Shown: positions 43,298 to 53,049, counted from the first letter of the stretch. The stretch: DNA of 64,000 bases from Alitabrizicola rongguiensis (GCF_021491355.1 NZ_JAKENF010000001.1:682001-746000), one strand, 5' to 3'. The notes: generated from the sequence alone by a model not told the origin. Numbers and translations: made by a program.

Positions 43298-44271
43298 CCC
43301 GACTCTCTCCGGCCGAACGCATGGCGCGCGATCTGGACTGGAACCTGCTACGCGTCTTCCTTGCGCTTGCAGAGGCAGGTTCCGTCACCGCTGCCGCCGC
43401 GATCCTGAGCCTCAAGCAGCCTTCGGTTTCCTCGGCGCTGAAAAGGCTCGAGGGGCGCATGGGGGTGCAGCTGATAGAACGCCGCCCGGGCCACTTTCAG
43501 TTGACTCCGGCAGGGGAACGACTGCGGGTCGAGGCTGAGGAGGTCCGCGCCGCAATCCTGCGGCTTACTGACGCCGTGGCCGAAGTCGAGGGGCAGGCCT
43601 CGGGGCCCGTCACCATCGCGATGGCCAGCCATGTCATCAGTCCCCATTACGACCGGGTGGTCAGCGACTTTCACCGTGCCCATCCGGCGGCAACCTTCAA
43701 CATCGAGGTCATGGCCAGCCGCGACGCGCTGGCCTCGGTACAGGCCCGGCGGTCGAGCTTTGCCATATGCCTCGTCAGCAGCAGGCCCCCGGGGGTGGAG
43801 ATCGAAATCCTTTATCGAGAGCATTTCGGCCTTTTCTGCGGCCCGACCCACCCGCTGTTCGGCAAGCGCGGTCTGCGCCTTGACGATCTGGCGGGATTGC
43901 CGAGTGTCTCGTTCCAGACGGATCGCGTGGGCGATGCGCTGCAGCCGGTCACCGAAATGCGCCGCGCGGCGAATCTGGAAGAACGGATCGTCGGAACTTC
44001 GGTCAATCTGGAGGAAGTGCGCTGGATGATCTGGATCGGCATGGGGATCGGCCCGCTGCCCGTGCACATCGCCGAAGCAGGCGTCCGGAACGGCGAGTTG
44101 TGGCCCCTGCCCCCCTACGAGGGCCTCGCTCCGATCGACGTGTACCTGGCGTGGAACACGCGGAAGCGGCAGAACAGCGCCGAAGCGATGCTTCTCGGAC
44201 AGTTACGGGCAGCGATCGCCTCCATTCCGCTCGAGGAACGGATCTACGGGGCGTCCCTTCTGATGTCATGA
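43294..44271 (+). CDS. LysR-family regulator of the 12-gene operon
   Basis: A 325-residue protein. The winged helix-turn-helix spans residues about 15-75 (DWNLLRVFLALAEAGSVTAAAAILSLKQPSVSSALKRLEGRMGVQL, ending LTPAGERL). The effector-binding domain follows from about residue 100. The start at 43294 has AGGA ten bases upstream. An ATG at 43321 (MARDLDWNLL) would give a more usual LysR N-terminus and would free the operator arm that otherwise overlaps the start codon; the choice is open. The gene is divergent from the aminotransferase operon, the classic layout for a LysR regulator and its target. Confidence 0.92.
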   Translation: MARLSPAERMARDLDWNLLRVFLALAEAGSVTAAAAILSLKQPSVSSALKRLEGRMGVQLIERRPGHFQLTPAGERLRVEAEEVRAAILRLTDAVAEVEGQASGPVTIAMASHVISPHYDRVVSDFHRAHPAATFNIEVMASRDALASVQARRSSFAICLVSSRPPGVEIEILYREHFGLFCGPTHPLFGKRGLRLDDLAGLPSVSFQTDRVGDALQPVTEMRRAANLEERIVGTSVNLEEVRWMIWIGMGIGPLPVHIAEAGVRNGELWPLPPYEGLAPIDVYLAWNTRKRQNSAEAMLLGQLRAAIASIPLEERIYGASLLMS

Positions 44272-44304
44272 CGCTTCGGAAGGGCCGCCAAGACCGGCCG
44301 CGAC

Positions 44305-46065
44305 CTATTTCTCCAACACGTAACTGCCCGGGGCATCCGCGATGGCAGGAAGCCCCCCCTCGCCCGGCACCCGCGCGGGAACCCGCGCCGCGGTGTCATG
44401 GGCATCAATCCATTCCGCCCAGGCCGGCCACCAGGATCCGGGCTTGGCAGTCGCTCCGGCGAGCCAGTCCTCTGGCTTTTCGGGGTAATCGTCCCGCTCC
44501 CAGTAACCGTATTTCGGCCGCTTGCCCGGTGGGTTGATGACCCCTGCGATATGGCCCGATCCGCCAAGAACAAACTTCACCTCGCCCCCAAGTAGCCTGG
44601 TCGTCGGATAGATCGACTTCCACGGCGCAATGTGATCCTCCTTCGTTGCGAGCACGAAGAAAGGCACGGTGATTTTCGACAGGTCGATCGGCGTCCCGTC
44701 CATCGACAGGAGCCCCGGCTTGCGCAACCCATTCTCGATGTAGATCTTTTCCAGATACCAAAGCAGCATGGCGGCCGGCAGACGGGTGCTGTCGGCATTC
44801 CAGAACAACAGGTCAAAGGCCGGGGGCTTCTTGCCCATCAGGTAGTTCATCACGTGGAAGGACCAGACGAGGTCGTTCTCCCGGATCATCGAGAACATGT
44901 CCTGAAGGTGATGGTTCTCCAGATAGCCCTTCGCCTCCATGTGCTTGCGTAGCGACTCAAGGCGATCTCTGTCGATGAAGACACCGATCTCGCCCACATC
45001 GGTAAAGTCGACCATCGTGGCGAGCGTCGTTGCCGTCGCGATCCGCTTGTCGCCGCGCGCCGCCAGAAAGGCCAGTGTCGCGGTGACAAGGATACCGCCG
45101 ATGCAGAAGCCGAGGATGTCGAACTTCTTCTCACCCGTCGCGACCTGCATCGCCTCGAGCGCCGCCAGCGGGCCGAGCTTCATGTAGTCCTCGAAGCTTA
45201 GGCCGGCATGCTCCTTGGTCGGGTTGACCCAGGAGATCAGGAAGACCGAATGGCCCTGCTCAAGCATGAAGCGGACCATCGAATTGTCGGGGCGCAGATC
45301 GAAGATGTAATACTTGTTGATCCACGGCGGTACGAACAGGAGCGGCCGCTTGCGCTGTTTCTCGGTCAGCGGCGCATAGTGGATCAACTCCATCAGCTCG
45401 TTTTGGAACACCACCTTGCCCGGCGTCACGGCGAGGTCCTTGCCCACCACGAAAGCAGCCGGATCATTGGTCGCGATGTCGAGACGGCCATCGCCGCGCT
45501 CGATGTCCTCGACCAGATTGCGCAACCCGTCGAGCAGGCTGCGGCCCTGTGTCTGGGTAAACTCGTCGCGCACGACGGGGTTCGTCACAAGGTAGTTGGT
45601 CGGCGAAAGCGCGCTCAAGAGTTGACGGGTATAGAACTTCACCCGCAGGCTTTCCTTTGTGCCGCCGGGTAACAGCGCAAGCAGATCCTCCGTCGCGCGT
45701 TCCAGCGCGATATGGCTGTCTCGCAGGCCGCGCACGAATGGATCTCGCTGCCAGCGTCGGTCGCGGAACCTTTTGTCCGACGCTCCCAGCCCTTCTTCAC
45801 GGTCACCGAGCCAGGCATCCTGCCAGGCCTTGGACCAATCGAAGCTGAAGCGCTGCATCCGTTGAATGGTCTCGACCGGTTGGTCGAGAAAGGTCGGCAG
45901 CACCTTCAGGTAGGCCTCCCAGACACTTTGCGCGTCCACGATCGAGAATTCCTGGTCCGTGACCTTGTCATTCACGACCGCCTGACTGCGCTGGATAGCA
46001 GCCTGCAGTCTGGATACCAGCTGCCCGAATTCGCCCCACTGGGCCATCAGTTCGCCAGGTTCCAT
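44305..46065 (-). CDS. phaC: class I poly(3-hydroxyalkanoate) synthase
   Basis: A 586-residue protein from the ATG at 46065 (MEPGELMAQWGEF), chosen for GAGGAG about 10 bases upstream; the frame is open about 50 codons further. The lipase-like box GFCIGG places the nucleophile Cys321. DHIAPW and GGSGHIAGVINPP give the Asp and His of the triad. Length, RRWQRDPFVRGLRDSHI and the WINKYYIFDLRP block fit class I synthases that polymerise short hydroxyacyl-CoAs on granules. Partner genes phaA, phaB, phaZ or phasins are not adjacent; it stands alone, converging on the LysR gene. Confidence 0.96.
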   Translation of the reverse strand: MEPGELMAQWGEFGQLVSRLQAAIQRSQAVVNDKVTDQEFSIVDAQSVWEAYLKVLPTFLDQPVETIQRMQRFSFDWSKAWQDAWLGDREEGLGASDKRFRDRRWQRDPFVRGLRDSHIALERATEDLLALLPGGTKESLRVKFYTRQLLSALSPTNYLVTNPVVRDEFTQTQGRSLLDGLRNLVEDIERGDGRLDIATNDPAAFVVGKDLAVTPGKVVFQNELMELIHYAPLTEKQRKRPLLFVPPWINKYYIFDLRPDNSMVRFMLEQGHSVFLISWVNPTKEHAGLSFEDYMKLGPLAALEAMQVATGEKKFDILGFCIGGILVTATLAFLAARGDKRIATATTLATMVDFTDVGEIGVFIDRDRLESLRKHMEAKGYLENHHLQDMFSMIRENDLVWSFHVMNYLMGKKPPAFDLLFWNADSTRLPAAMLLWYLEKIYIENGLRKPGLLSMDGTPIDLSKITVPFFVLATKEDHIAPWKSIYPTTRLLGGEVKFVLGGSGHIAGVINPPGKRPKYGYWERDDYPEKPEDWLAGATAKPGSWWPAWAEWIDAHDTAARVPARVPGEGGLPAIADAPGSYVLEK

Positions 46066-46389
46066 CGCTGCGCTCTCCTCACTCGACTGCGCGCCGCCAG
46101 ACCCCTGCAGGGGTCTGTACGGCTGCCTCCCCGCCGACAGAATGGCAGGTCTTTGCAAGAATGCCATGGTTGCGATGGGCCGGCTTCGTTTTCGAGGCGG
46201 CATCGGCAGTTGCCGCATTGTCGGACAGCCGCGAGCACGACAAGTGCCTTGCTGTCACGTGCTCCTGCGCCGCGCGGTCGGCGCCATCCGGCGTCGCAGT
46301 TTTTGGGTTGACTTTGGTCGCCGTCTCCCAACCTTCTTCGAAAAGAAGCCGACTTGATTGGCTTCAATAAAAGCACAGGGAGATGAAAG
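46066..46389. promoter_or_regulatory. 324-bp gap between phaC and the second peptide ABC operon
   Basis: No gene is supported here. It must hold the divergent promoters of phaC and the binding-protein operon. Visible items are a TTGACT box at 46308-46313 without a clear -10 partner, a 6-bp dyad (GAAGCC-N9-GGCTTC) at 46345-46365, and the ribosome binding site GGGAGATG just before 46390. The right-hand 80 bp is more AT-rich than the surroundings. Confidence 0.5.
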
Positions 46390-47991
46390 ATGCAGCAGAA
46401 GCTTGGCTTTGCCCGAGCTGTGGCGTTGGCCGTTTTGATGACCGGTGCATCGCCGATGGCATTGATGGCGGAAACCCCGGCGGACACGTTGGTGATCGCC
46501 GATGCGATCGACGACATCGTGTCGATCGACCCGCATGAGGCTTTCGAATTCTCGAGCGTCGACCTGAACAACAACGTCTATGACACGCTGATCGAGCTCG
46601 ACCCATCCAAGCCCGGCGAACTGGTGCCAGGCCTCGCAGAAAGCTGGTCGGTCGCCGACGACGGCATGACCTACACTTTCAAGATCAAGCCGGGCATCAC
46701 CTTCTCGTCTGGCAACCCGCTGACGGCTGAAGATGTCGCCTTCTCGCTGCGCCGGGTGGTCAAACTGAACAAGACCCCGTCCTTCATCATCACCCAGTTC
46801 GGCCTGACGCCCGAAAACGTCGATCAGATGGTCACCTTCGATGGCGACACCGTCACGCTGAAGACCGACAAGGCCTATGCCCCGTCTTTCGTTTACAACT
46901 GTCTGACAGCCGGCGTGGCCAATATCGTCGACATGAAGACTGTCATGGCGAACGAGGTCGACGGCGACATGGGCAATGCCTGGCTCAAGGCCAACAGCGC
47001 CGGAACCGGTGCCTATGTGCTGAAAAGCTTCAAGCCCAACGAGGGCTATGTGCTGGTCGCGCGTGAAGGCCATTGGCGTGGGGATGCGAAGATCAAGACG
47101 GTCTTTATGCAGCACATCCCCGAAGGCGCGACCGAGCGCCTGCTTCTCGAAAAGGGCGACATCGACATCGCGCGCGAGTTGACGCCGACCGATATCGCCG
47201 GCCTGGCCGGCAACACCGACATCAAGATCCAAGGCGATGTCGGCGGGCAGGTCTATTACCTTGCGCTGAACCAGAAGAAGGCGGAACTCGCCAATCCGAA
47301 AGTGCAGGAGGCCATGCGTTGGGCGGTGGACTACACCGGCATGCAGGACTCGATCCTTAAGGGCCTTTGGGTCGTGCACCAGAACTTCCTGCCCCAGGGC
47401 TTCCTGGGTGCGCTGAACGAGAATCCCTATTCTCTGGACCTCGAGAAGGCCAAGGCGCTTATGGCTGAATCCGGCCTGACGCTGCCGATCGAAGTCGGCT
47501 TCACGGTGCGCAACAACCCCGAGCGCATGGATATCGCGACTTCGATCCAGAACACCTTTGCCCAGATCGGCATCAACCTTGTCATGGATGTGGGCGACGG
47601 AAAGCAGGGTCTGGAAACTTACCGGGGCCGCAAGCACGATATCACGCTGCAAACCTGGGGGCCGGACTATCCTGATCCGCACACCAACGCCTCTACGTTC
47701 GCCCTGAACCCCGACAACAGCGACGAGGCGAATGCGACCGGCTACCTCGCCTGGCGGACCGCCTGGGATCCGGGTCCTGAACTGAACGCCGAAACCGAGG
47801 CGGCAGTTGTTGAAAAGGACTCGGCCAAGCGCGCCGAGATGTATGCCGATATCCAGCGCAAGGTGCGCGACAACTCGGCTTTCGTGCTGATGTTCCAGCA
47901 GGCCCGGCAGGATGGGATGCGAGCCAACGTCTCGGGCTTCTACGCGGGTGGCGCGACGGACTCGGCCTCCTACTGGACTGTTAGCAAGTAA
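46390..47991 (+). CDS. peptide-type ABC solute-binding protein (SBP_bac_5)
   Basis: A 533-residue periplasmic protein. The signal peptide is MQQKLGFARAVALAVLMTGA with cleavage after LMA-ET. Mature features are ADAIDDIVSIDPHEAFEFSS, VPGLAESWSVADDGMTYTFKIKPGITFSSGNPLTAEDVAFSLRR spread over residues about 75-120, and a C-terminal ligand lobe with KHDITLQTWGPDYPDPHTNA. The WGPDYPDP segment is common in dipeptide- and peptide-type members. It heads a five-gene operon and is followed by a strong hairpin before the permease gene. The ligand is unknown. Confidence 0.93.
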   Translation: MQQKLGFARAVALAVLMTGASPMALMAETPADTLVIADAIDDIVSIDPHEAFEFSSVDLNNNVYDTLIELDPSKPGELVPGLAESWSVADDGMTYTFKIKPGITFSSGNPLTAEDVAFSLRRVVKLNKTPSFIITQFGLTPENVDQMVTFDGDTVTLKTDKAYAPSFVYNCLTAGVANIVDMKTVMANEVDGDMGNAWLKANSAGTGAYVLKSFKPNEGYVLVAREGHWRGDAKIKTVFMQHIPEGATERLLLEKGDIDIARELTPTDIAGLAGNTDIKIQGDVGGQVYYLALNQKKAELANPKVQEAMRWAVDYTGMQDSILKGLWVVHQNFLPQGFLGALNENPYSLDLEKAKALMAESGLTLPIEVGFTVRNNPERMDIATSIQNTFAQIGINLVMDVGDGKQGLETYRGRKHDITLQTWGPDYPDPHTNASTFALNPDNSDEANATGYLAWRTAWDPGPELNAETEAAVVEKDSAKRAEMYADIQRKVRDNSAFVLMFQQARQDGMRANVSGFYAGGATDSASYWTVSK

Positions 47992-47997
47992 GCGAAT

Positions 47998-48022
47998 GGG
48001 CCGCCCCTTGCAGGGGCGGCCC
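47998..48022 (+). ncRNA. intercistronic hairpin after the second peptide-binding-protein gene
   Basis: A perfect 10-bp stem, GGGCCGCCCC with GGGGCGGCCC, around TTGCA, starting 6 bp after the stop codon and 44 bp before the permease start. It is followed by TATTCC rather than a T-run, so read-through into the permease genes is expected. It likely stabilises the binding-protein message or lowers downstream expression. Confidence 0.65.
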
Positions 48023-48066
48023 TATTCCGAATGCCCGGTATCTCCCATCACCTGCAGGACAATCGC

Positions 48067-49095
48067 ATGCTGCGCCTCGTCGGCCAGATTGCGATCGGCC
48101 TGCTTACGCTGGCCATCACCTTGCTTGGCCTTTTGCTGATCACATTCGTGATCGGTCGGGTCGTCCCGATCGATCCGGTCCTGTCCATCGTCGGCGAGCG
48201 CGCGACCGAGGCGCAAATGCAGGCGATCCGCGTCAAGCTGGGTCTGGACCTGCCGATGTGGGAGCAGTTCTACATCTATGTGCGAGATGCGCTGCACGGC
48301 GATCTTGGCACGTCGATCCGCACGGGCGAAAGCATCTCGGCCGAAATCGCCCGCTACTTTCCAGCCACGCTCGAACTTGCGACCCTTGGCACCATCTTCG
48401 GCACATTGGTCGGAATTCCGGCCGGGGTGCTGGCTGCGACCCGCCCCGGCAGCATCGCGGACCAGATTGTACGGGTCGTGGGGCTCTTGGGTTATTCGAT
48501 GCCGGTCTTCTGGCTGGGCCTGATCGGCCTTCTGGTCTTCTACGGCCAGCTTGACTGGGTCGCAGGGCCAGGGCGGCTAGACCCTACCTATGACATGATG
48601 ATGGAGTTCACTCTGACTCCCTATACAGGGATGATCCTGATCGATTCCGCGCTGAACGGCGCCTGGGATGTTTTCGGCAATGCCGTCAGCCACATCATCC
48701 TGCCTGCCGGTCTGCTGGGCTACGTCTCGATGGCCTATATCAGCCGGATGACCCGCAGCTTCATGATGAATGAGCTTGGTCAGGAATACATCACGACCGC
48801 ACGGGTAAAGGGCATGCCGGAATGGCGGGTGATCTGGGTGCACGCGATGAAGAACGTGCTCGTGCCGCTGATCACCGTGATCGCGCTGTCTTACGCCTAT
48901 CTGCTCGAGGGCTCGGTCCTGACCGAGACGATCTTCGCCTGGCCTGGCCTTGGCAGCTACATAACCGACGCGCTTTTCGCTGCCGACATGCCGGCGGTGC
49001 TGGGCGGGACCGTGGTCGTTGGCGTGGTCTTCGTGACCCTGAACATGGTCTCGGACATCCTGTATCGCATCGTCGATCCGAGGGCCCGCGCATGA
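48067..49095 (+). CDS. peptide-type ABC permease (DppB-like)
   Basis: A 342-residue inner-membrane protein from the ATG at 48067 (MLRLVGQIAIGLLTLAIT), with AGGA seven bases upstream; an in-frame ATG at 48031 is less likely. It has the FVIGRVVPIDPVLSIVGE opening, LGLDLPMWEQFYIYVRDALHGDLGTSI, and the EAA loop YITTARVKGMPEWRVIWVHAMKN. About six helices. The stop overlaps the next permease start by ATGA. It builds the pore of the importer headed by the 46390 binding protein. Confidence 0.93.
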   Translation: MLRLVGQIAIGLLTLAITLLGLLLITFVIGRVVPIDPVLSIVGERATEAQMQAIRVKLGLDLPMWEQFYIYVRDALHGDLGTSIRTGESISAEIARYFPATLELATLGTIFGTLVGIPAGVLAATRPGSIADQIVRVVGLLGYSMPVFWLGLIGLLVFYGQLDWVAGPGRLDPTYDMMMEFTLTPYTGMILIDSALNGAWDVFGNAVSHIILPAGLLGYVSMAYISRMTRSFMMNELGQEYITTARVKGMPEWRVIWVHAMKNVLVPLITVIALSYAYLLEGSVLTETIFAWPGLGSYITDALFAADMPAVLGGTVVVGVVFVTLNMVSDILYRIVDPRARA

Positions 49096-49997
49096 CGGCG
49101 CTTCACGCCTGGCTTTCCGATCCGAACCCGTCCTCGCGCCGCCAGGCGAAACTCGGGCAGATATGGCTGGCCTGGCTGCGCATCCGGCGCAACCGGCTGG
49201 CAATGGTGGGTCTCGTCATCGTCGGCCTTCTGCTGGTTGTTGCGGCCTTCGCCCCCTGGATTGCCCCGCATGACCCATATGTTCAGGACCTGAGCCGACG
49301 TCTTTTGCCCCCTGGCACACCCGGCAATCTGCTCGGCACCGATGATTTCGGCCGCGACATCCTGAGCCGCATCATCTACGGCGCCCGGATCACCCTCTAC
49401 ACGATCGGGCTTGTCGCGGTGACTGCACCGGTTCTCGGCCTCCTGGTCGGCACGGTCGCGGGCTATTTCGGTGGCTGGATCGACGCGGTGCTGATGCGCG
49501 TCACCGACATCTTCCTGGCGTTCCCCCGCCTGATCCTTGCGCTTGCCCTGGTCGCCGTCCTTGGCCCGGGGATCGAGAACGCGGTTCTGGCCATCGCGCT
49601 GACCGCCTGGCCGCCATATGCGCGCCTCGCACGGGCCGAGACGTTGACCGTCCGCAGTTCGGACTACATCGCCGCGATCCGGCTGCAGGGCGCTTCTTCC
49701 GCGCGCATCATCGCCGGTCATGTCGTGCCGATGTGTCTGCCTTCGGTCATCATCCGCGTGACGCTGGACATGGCCGGCGTGATCCTGATCGCCGCGGGCC
49801 TTGGCTTTCTGGGTCTTGGCGTTCAGCCGCCCTTGCCGGAATGGGGGCTGATGATCTCGTCAGGGCGCAAGTTCCTGTTCGAACAATGGTGGGTCGCCAC
49901 CATGCCCGGCCTTGCGATCCTCATCGTCTCTCTGGGCTTCAACCTGCTTGGCGACGGGCTGCGCGATGTCCTTGACCCGAAGAGCGCACCGAAATGA
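49092..49997 (+). CDS. peptide-type ABC permease (DppC-like)
   Basis: A 301-residue inner-membrane protein starting MTALHAWLSDPNPSSRRQ at the ATGA overlap. LAWLRIRRNRLAMVGLVIVG, NLLGTDDFGRDILSRIIYGARITL and the EAA loop YIAAIRLQGASSARIIAGHVVP mark it as DppC/OppC type, and it ends LGDGLRDVLDP. It pairs with the DppB-like permease. The next ATPase gene again overlaps by 4 bp, so the operon is translated as a coupled unit. Confidence 0.93.
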   Translation: MTALHAWLSDPNPSSRRQAKLGQIWLAWLRIRRNRLAMVGLVIVGLLLVVAAFAPWIAPHDPYVQDLSRRLLPPGTPGNLLGTDDFGRDILSRIIYGARITLYTIGLVAVTAPVLGLLVGTVAGYFGGWIDAVLMRVTDIFLAFPRLILALALVAVLGPGIENAVLAIALTAWPPYARLARAETLTVRSSDYIAAIRLQGASSARIIAGHVVPMCLPSVIIRVTLDMAGVILIAAGLGFLGLGVQPPLPEWGLMISSGRKFLFEQWWVATMPGLAILIVSLGFNLLGDGLRDVLDPKSAPK

Positions 49998-50824
49998 CCC
50001 TGCTTGATGTCCAGAACCTCAGGGTGACGTTTGCAACCGAGGCAGGTCCAGTCGAAGCGGTGCGCGGGGTGTCGTTCAGCCTCGGCCGTGAACGGCTGGG
50101 CATCGTTGGCGAAAGCGGATCTGGCAAGACGATGACCGGACGAGCCGTGCTGCGACTCATCCGCCCGCCGGGGCGGATCGAGGCCGACCGCATGGTGTTT
50201 GATGGCCAGAACCTGATCGAAGCCTCGGAACGCGAAATGCGCGCCCTTCGCGGCAAGCGGATCGGCATGGTCATGCAGGACCCGAAATACAGTCTGAACC
50301 CGGTGATGACCGTGGGCGACCAGCTGACCGAGGGCCTGCGCCGCCGGGATGGGCTTGGACGGCGCGATGCGGAGGCCAAGGCGATTTCGGCGCTTGAGGC
50401 TGTCCAGATCCGCGATCCCGCCCGGGTGATGGAAGCCTATCCGCACGAACTGTCCGGCGGCATGGGCCAGCGCGTGATGATTGCGATGATGCTGATCCCC
50501 GAGCCTGACCTCTTGATCGCGGACGAGCCAACCAGCGCTCTTGACGTCACGGTCCAGGCCGAAGTTCTGGCGATCCTGGACCGGCTGGTGCGCGATCGAG
50601 GGATGGGACTGATCTTCATCAGCCACGACCTCCGGCTGGTGGCGCGGTTCTGCGACCGGGTTCTGGTGATGTACAAGGGCCGCGTGGTCGAGGAGCTTCA
50701 GGCCAGCAACCTGCTCGCAGCCCAGCACCCCTATACACGAGGGCTCCTCAACTGCCTGCCGCGCATCGGCGGCCCGCGCGAGCCATTGCCCGGTCTTGAT
50801 CGCACAGGAGCGTGGGCAGAATGA
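49994..50824 (+). CDS. peptide-type ABC ATPase (DppD-like)
   Basis: A 276-residue ATPase. Walker A GESGSGKT, Q-loop MQDPKYSLNPVMTV, signature LSGGMGQRVMIAMML, Walker B LLIADEPTSALD and switch FISHDLRLV are intact. The C-terminal Cys-rich oligopeptide-transporter domain seen in many DppD/OppD proteins is absent; the protein ends soon after HPYTRGLLNCLP. Coupled to its neighbours by ATGA overlaps at both ends. Confidence 0.92.
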   Translation: MTLLDVQNLRVTFATEAGPVEAVRGVSFSLGRERLGIVGESGSGKTMTGRAVLRLIRPPGRIEADRMVFDGQNLIEASEREMRALRGKRIGMVMQDPKYSLNPVMTVGDQLTEGLRRRDGLGRRDAEAKAISALEAVQIRDPARVMEAYPHELSGGMGQRVMIAMMLIPEPDLLIADEPTSALDVTVQAEVLAILDRLVRDRGMGLIFISHDLRLVARFCDRVLVMYKGRVVEELQASNLLAAQHPYTRGLLNCLPRIGGPREPLPGLDRTGAWAE

Positions 50825-51597
50825 GCCTGATCGAGATCGAAGACCTCTCCGTCACCTTCCGTGCCAAGGGCCGCGAGGTCCGCGCTGTGGAAGGGGTCAG
50901 CCTGAAAGTCGGAAAGGGCGAAAGCTTCGGCCTGGTCGGCGAAAGCGGTTCGGGCAAGTCGACGATCCTGCGGGCGATCTGTGGCTTGGTACCGGTCACG
51001 GGCGGTTCGATCCGCATAGGCGGGCAACCGCTGCCGTCACCACGCGGTCGCGCCTTCTCCACGCAGGTGCAGATGGTCTTTCAGGACCCCTATGCCAGCC
51101 TGCATCCCCGCCATACCGTCGACCGGACACTCTCCGAACCGCTTGCCATCCACGGCATTCCCGGATCGGACGCCCGCGTGGTGCAGGCGTTGACCGATGT
51201 CGGCCTGCCTCCCGCCTTCCGCTTTCGCTATCCGCACCAGCTTTCAGGCGGCCAACGCCAGCGTGTTGCCATTGCCCGGGCGCTGATGCTGCAGCCGAAG
51301 GTGCTGCTGCTGGATGAACCGACCTCGGCCCTTGATGCCAGCGTGCAGGCCGAGGTGTTGAACCTTCTCAATCGCCTTCGAGCAGAGCGTGACCTGACCT
51401 TTCTGATGGTCAGCCACGATCTGGCGGTCATTGACTACATGACCGACCGCATTCTCGTGATGCAGCATGGCCGCGCAGTCGAAGAACTGTCACGCAGCGA
51501 TCTGGCCGCCGCCAGAATGACGACTGAGTACGCACGTAGCCTGTTTGCGGCCTCGGCCGACAGGATGCTGGACCCGGCAGTCGCAGCGCCTGCATGA
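50821..51597 (+). CDS. peptide-type ABC ATPase (DppF-like)
   Basis: A 258-residue ATPase starting MSLIEIEDLSVTF at the ATG overlapping the DppD-like stop. Walker A GESGSGKST, Q-loop FQDPYASLHPRHTV, signature LSGGQRQRVAIARAL, Walker B LLLDEPTSALD, switch VSHDLAVI. It is short, lacking the C-terminal extension of OppF, and is the last gene of the operon. It forms the ATPase heterodimer with the preceding product. The 72 bp to the convergent rhaK hold only a weak 5-bp hairpin near 51655. Confidence 0.92.
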   Translation: MSLIEIEDLSVTFRAKGREVRAVEGVSLKVGKGESFGLVGESGSGKSTILRAICGLVPVTGGSIRIGGQPLPSPRGRAFSTQVQMVFQDPYASLHPRHTVDRTLSEPLAIHGIPGSDARVVQALTDVGLPPAFRFRYPHQLSGGQRQRVAIARALMLQPKVLLLDEPTSALDASVQAEVLNLLNRLRAERDLTFLMVSHDLAVIDYMTDRILVMQHGRAVEELSRSDLAAARMTTEYARSLFAASADRMLDPAVAAPA

Positions 51598-51669
51598 GCG
51601 AGGTTTTCGATCGTCGCTTCGGCAGTCCGCCCCGCGCCGGTGCAAAGTGGAATCCTGCAAGAACAGGAC

Positions 51670-53043
51670 TCAGCAACTGATCCGATCTGCCTGCATGCGC
51701 CAGCGGGCAGCATAGTCGGCCAGCTGCGTTTTGTCGGCGGGCGTTGCCACCGGACGTGTCAGAGGGGGCGGGGCGTTCTGAATGCACAGCAGGGCCGCTC
51801 CTACCGATGTTCCCGTGGCGGAGGTCGCAATCTCTACCCCCTCGGGGCTGATGGCCGCGAGCATGTCCAGGTAGTCGGGATTGCGGCCAAAGGGGCCTTC
51901 CACGATGACCGGCCCACGGGCCCCGATCAGGTCAAGTGAAACCCGCGTCATCAGGGCCAGATAAAACGACAGGGCAACAAGGCGCCTTCCCTCCGTGCCG
52001 GGATGCGTCGTCCAGCTCATCTTGCGGTTACGGAAGGGTCCGGAGGCCGGTTCGACCGCCGGAAGCAGCATCAGACCTTCACGCAGCACGGCAGCGCGAT
52101 CTTGCGCATCGGGCACGGCTTCGCTGCCGGCACACACCAGCTCGTATTCCCGCCCCCCCATGAACCGCGCCGAAGGAACCGGGTCGCCGAAGGCGTTGAC
52201 GTTGACCAGCGTGTCTCGGGCAGGGTCCAGCGCCAGCCGCTCACTGCCGACTGCCATCGCAACCACCCATGTCCCGGTCGAAACCACAGCGAACGGAGCA
52301 CGGCGGCCGAGGACATGGGGATAGAGCGAGGCGTTGGAATCGTGGATGCCGCAAAGGATCGGGGTATCCGGTGACAGGCCGGTTGCCTTGACCACATCGG
52401 CCCTGGGTCGGCCCAGAATGTCGCTGGACTTTCGCGCCGGAGCGATCTTTCCGGCAAGCCCCAGCCGGGCGACAAGCGGCGAAAACTCCCGTAACCAAGG
52501 GTTCCAAAGGTCGGTGTGACACCCAAGCGAGGTCATGTCGCTTGCCAGTTCGCCCGTCAGCCGCCAGCCCCAGTATTGCGGATAGGTCAGAAGATGGGCG
52601 ACCCTGTCGGCCAGATCCGGCTGCGTCTCGAACTGCCAGTGCACCTGGGCGCCAAGATTAAGGCCCATTGGCAGCCGTGGCGATCCGGTTTCTTCGAAGG
52701 GCGGCCGAATGGCGTCGTAGCCGTTTGCGAGCGTATCTGGACCCGTGAACTCGTAGTCCAGCATCGGAGCGGCCAGTTCGCCGTCGGCATCCAGCAAGAC
52801 TGCAGAAGCGCCGTGCGTCGTCACGGAAACAGCATCCACGCCATGCAGCGAATGAAACTCCGCAAGGTGCCGCTGGAAGAAGGCCCAGTGGCCATCCAGA
52901 TCGAAATGCGGCCACGGCGGTCCGGGGATAACCGTGTTCGGGCGTGTCACGACCGCCAGTTCGGTCAAACTTTCAGCCTCGACCAACGCGAGTTTCGCAT
53001 TGGTCTTGCCGACATCGATCACTGCAATGTTGCGCAAGCCCAT
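51670..53043 (-). CDS. rhaK: L-rhamnulose kinase, FGGY family
   Basis: A 457-residue sugar kinase. The N-terminal phosphate motif is VIDVGKTNAKLAL, GIHDSNASLYPHVLG lies mid-protein, the ATP-domain STGTWVVAM block follows, and VIVEGPFGRNPDYLDMLAAI is near the C-terminus. It is the alphaproteobacterial rhamnulose kinase type, distinct from E. coli RhaB, and in Rhizobium RhaK is also needed for transport activity. It phosphorylates L-rhamnulose to rhamnulose-1-phosphate for RhaD. It is the last gene of the rhaRSTPQUK unit, 6 bp after rhaU, and ends facing the DppF-like gene. Symbol assigned from full operon synteny. Confidence 0.93.
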   Translation of the reverse strand: MGLRNIAVIDVGKTNAKLALVEAESLTELAVVTRPNTVIPGPPWPHFDLDGHWAFFQRHLAEFHSLHGVDAVSVTTHGASAVLLDADGELAAPMLDYEFTGPDTLANGYDAIRPPFEETGSPRLPMGLNLGAQVHWQFETQPDLADRVAHLLTYPQYWGWRLTGELASDMTSLGCHTDLWNPWLREFSPLVARLGLAGKIAPARKSSDILGRPRADVVKATGLSPDTPILCGIHDSNASLYPHVLGRRAPFAVVSTGTWVVAMAVGSERLALDPARDTLVNVNAFGDPVPSARFMGGREYELVCAGSEAVPDAQDRAAVLREGLMLLPAVEPASGPFRNRKMSWTTHPGTEGRRLVALSFYLALMTRVSLDLIGARGPVIVEGPFGRNPDYLDMLAAISPEGVEIATSATGTSVGAALLCIQNAPPPLTRPVATPADKTQLADYAARWRMQADRISC

Positions 53044-53049
53044 GGCGGA

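Noticed and set aside
46390-51597. Nickel-specific (Nik) transporter
   Set aside because: The binding protein belongs to the broad SBP_bac_5 family, but no NikR, urease or hydrogenase context and no His-rich site support nickel; left as peptide-type.
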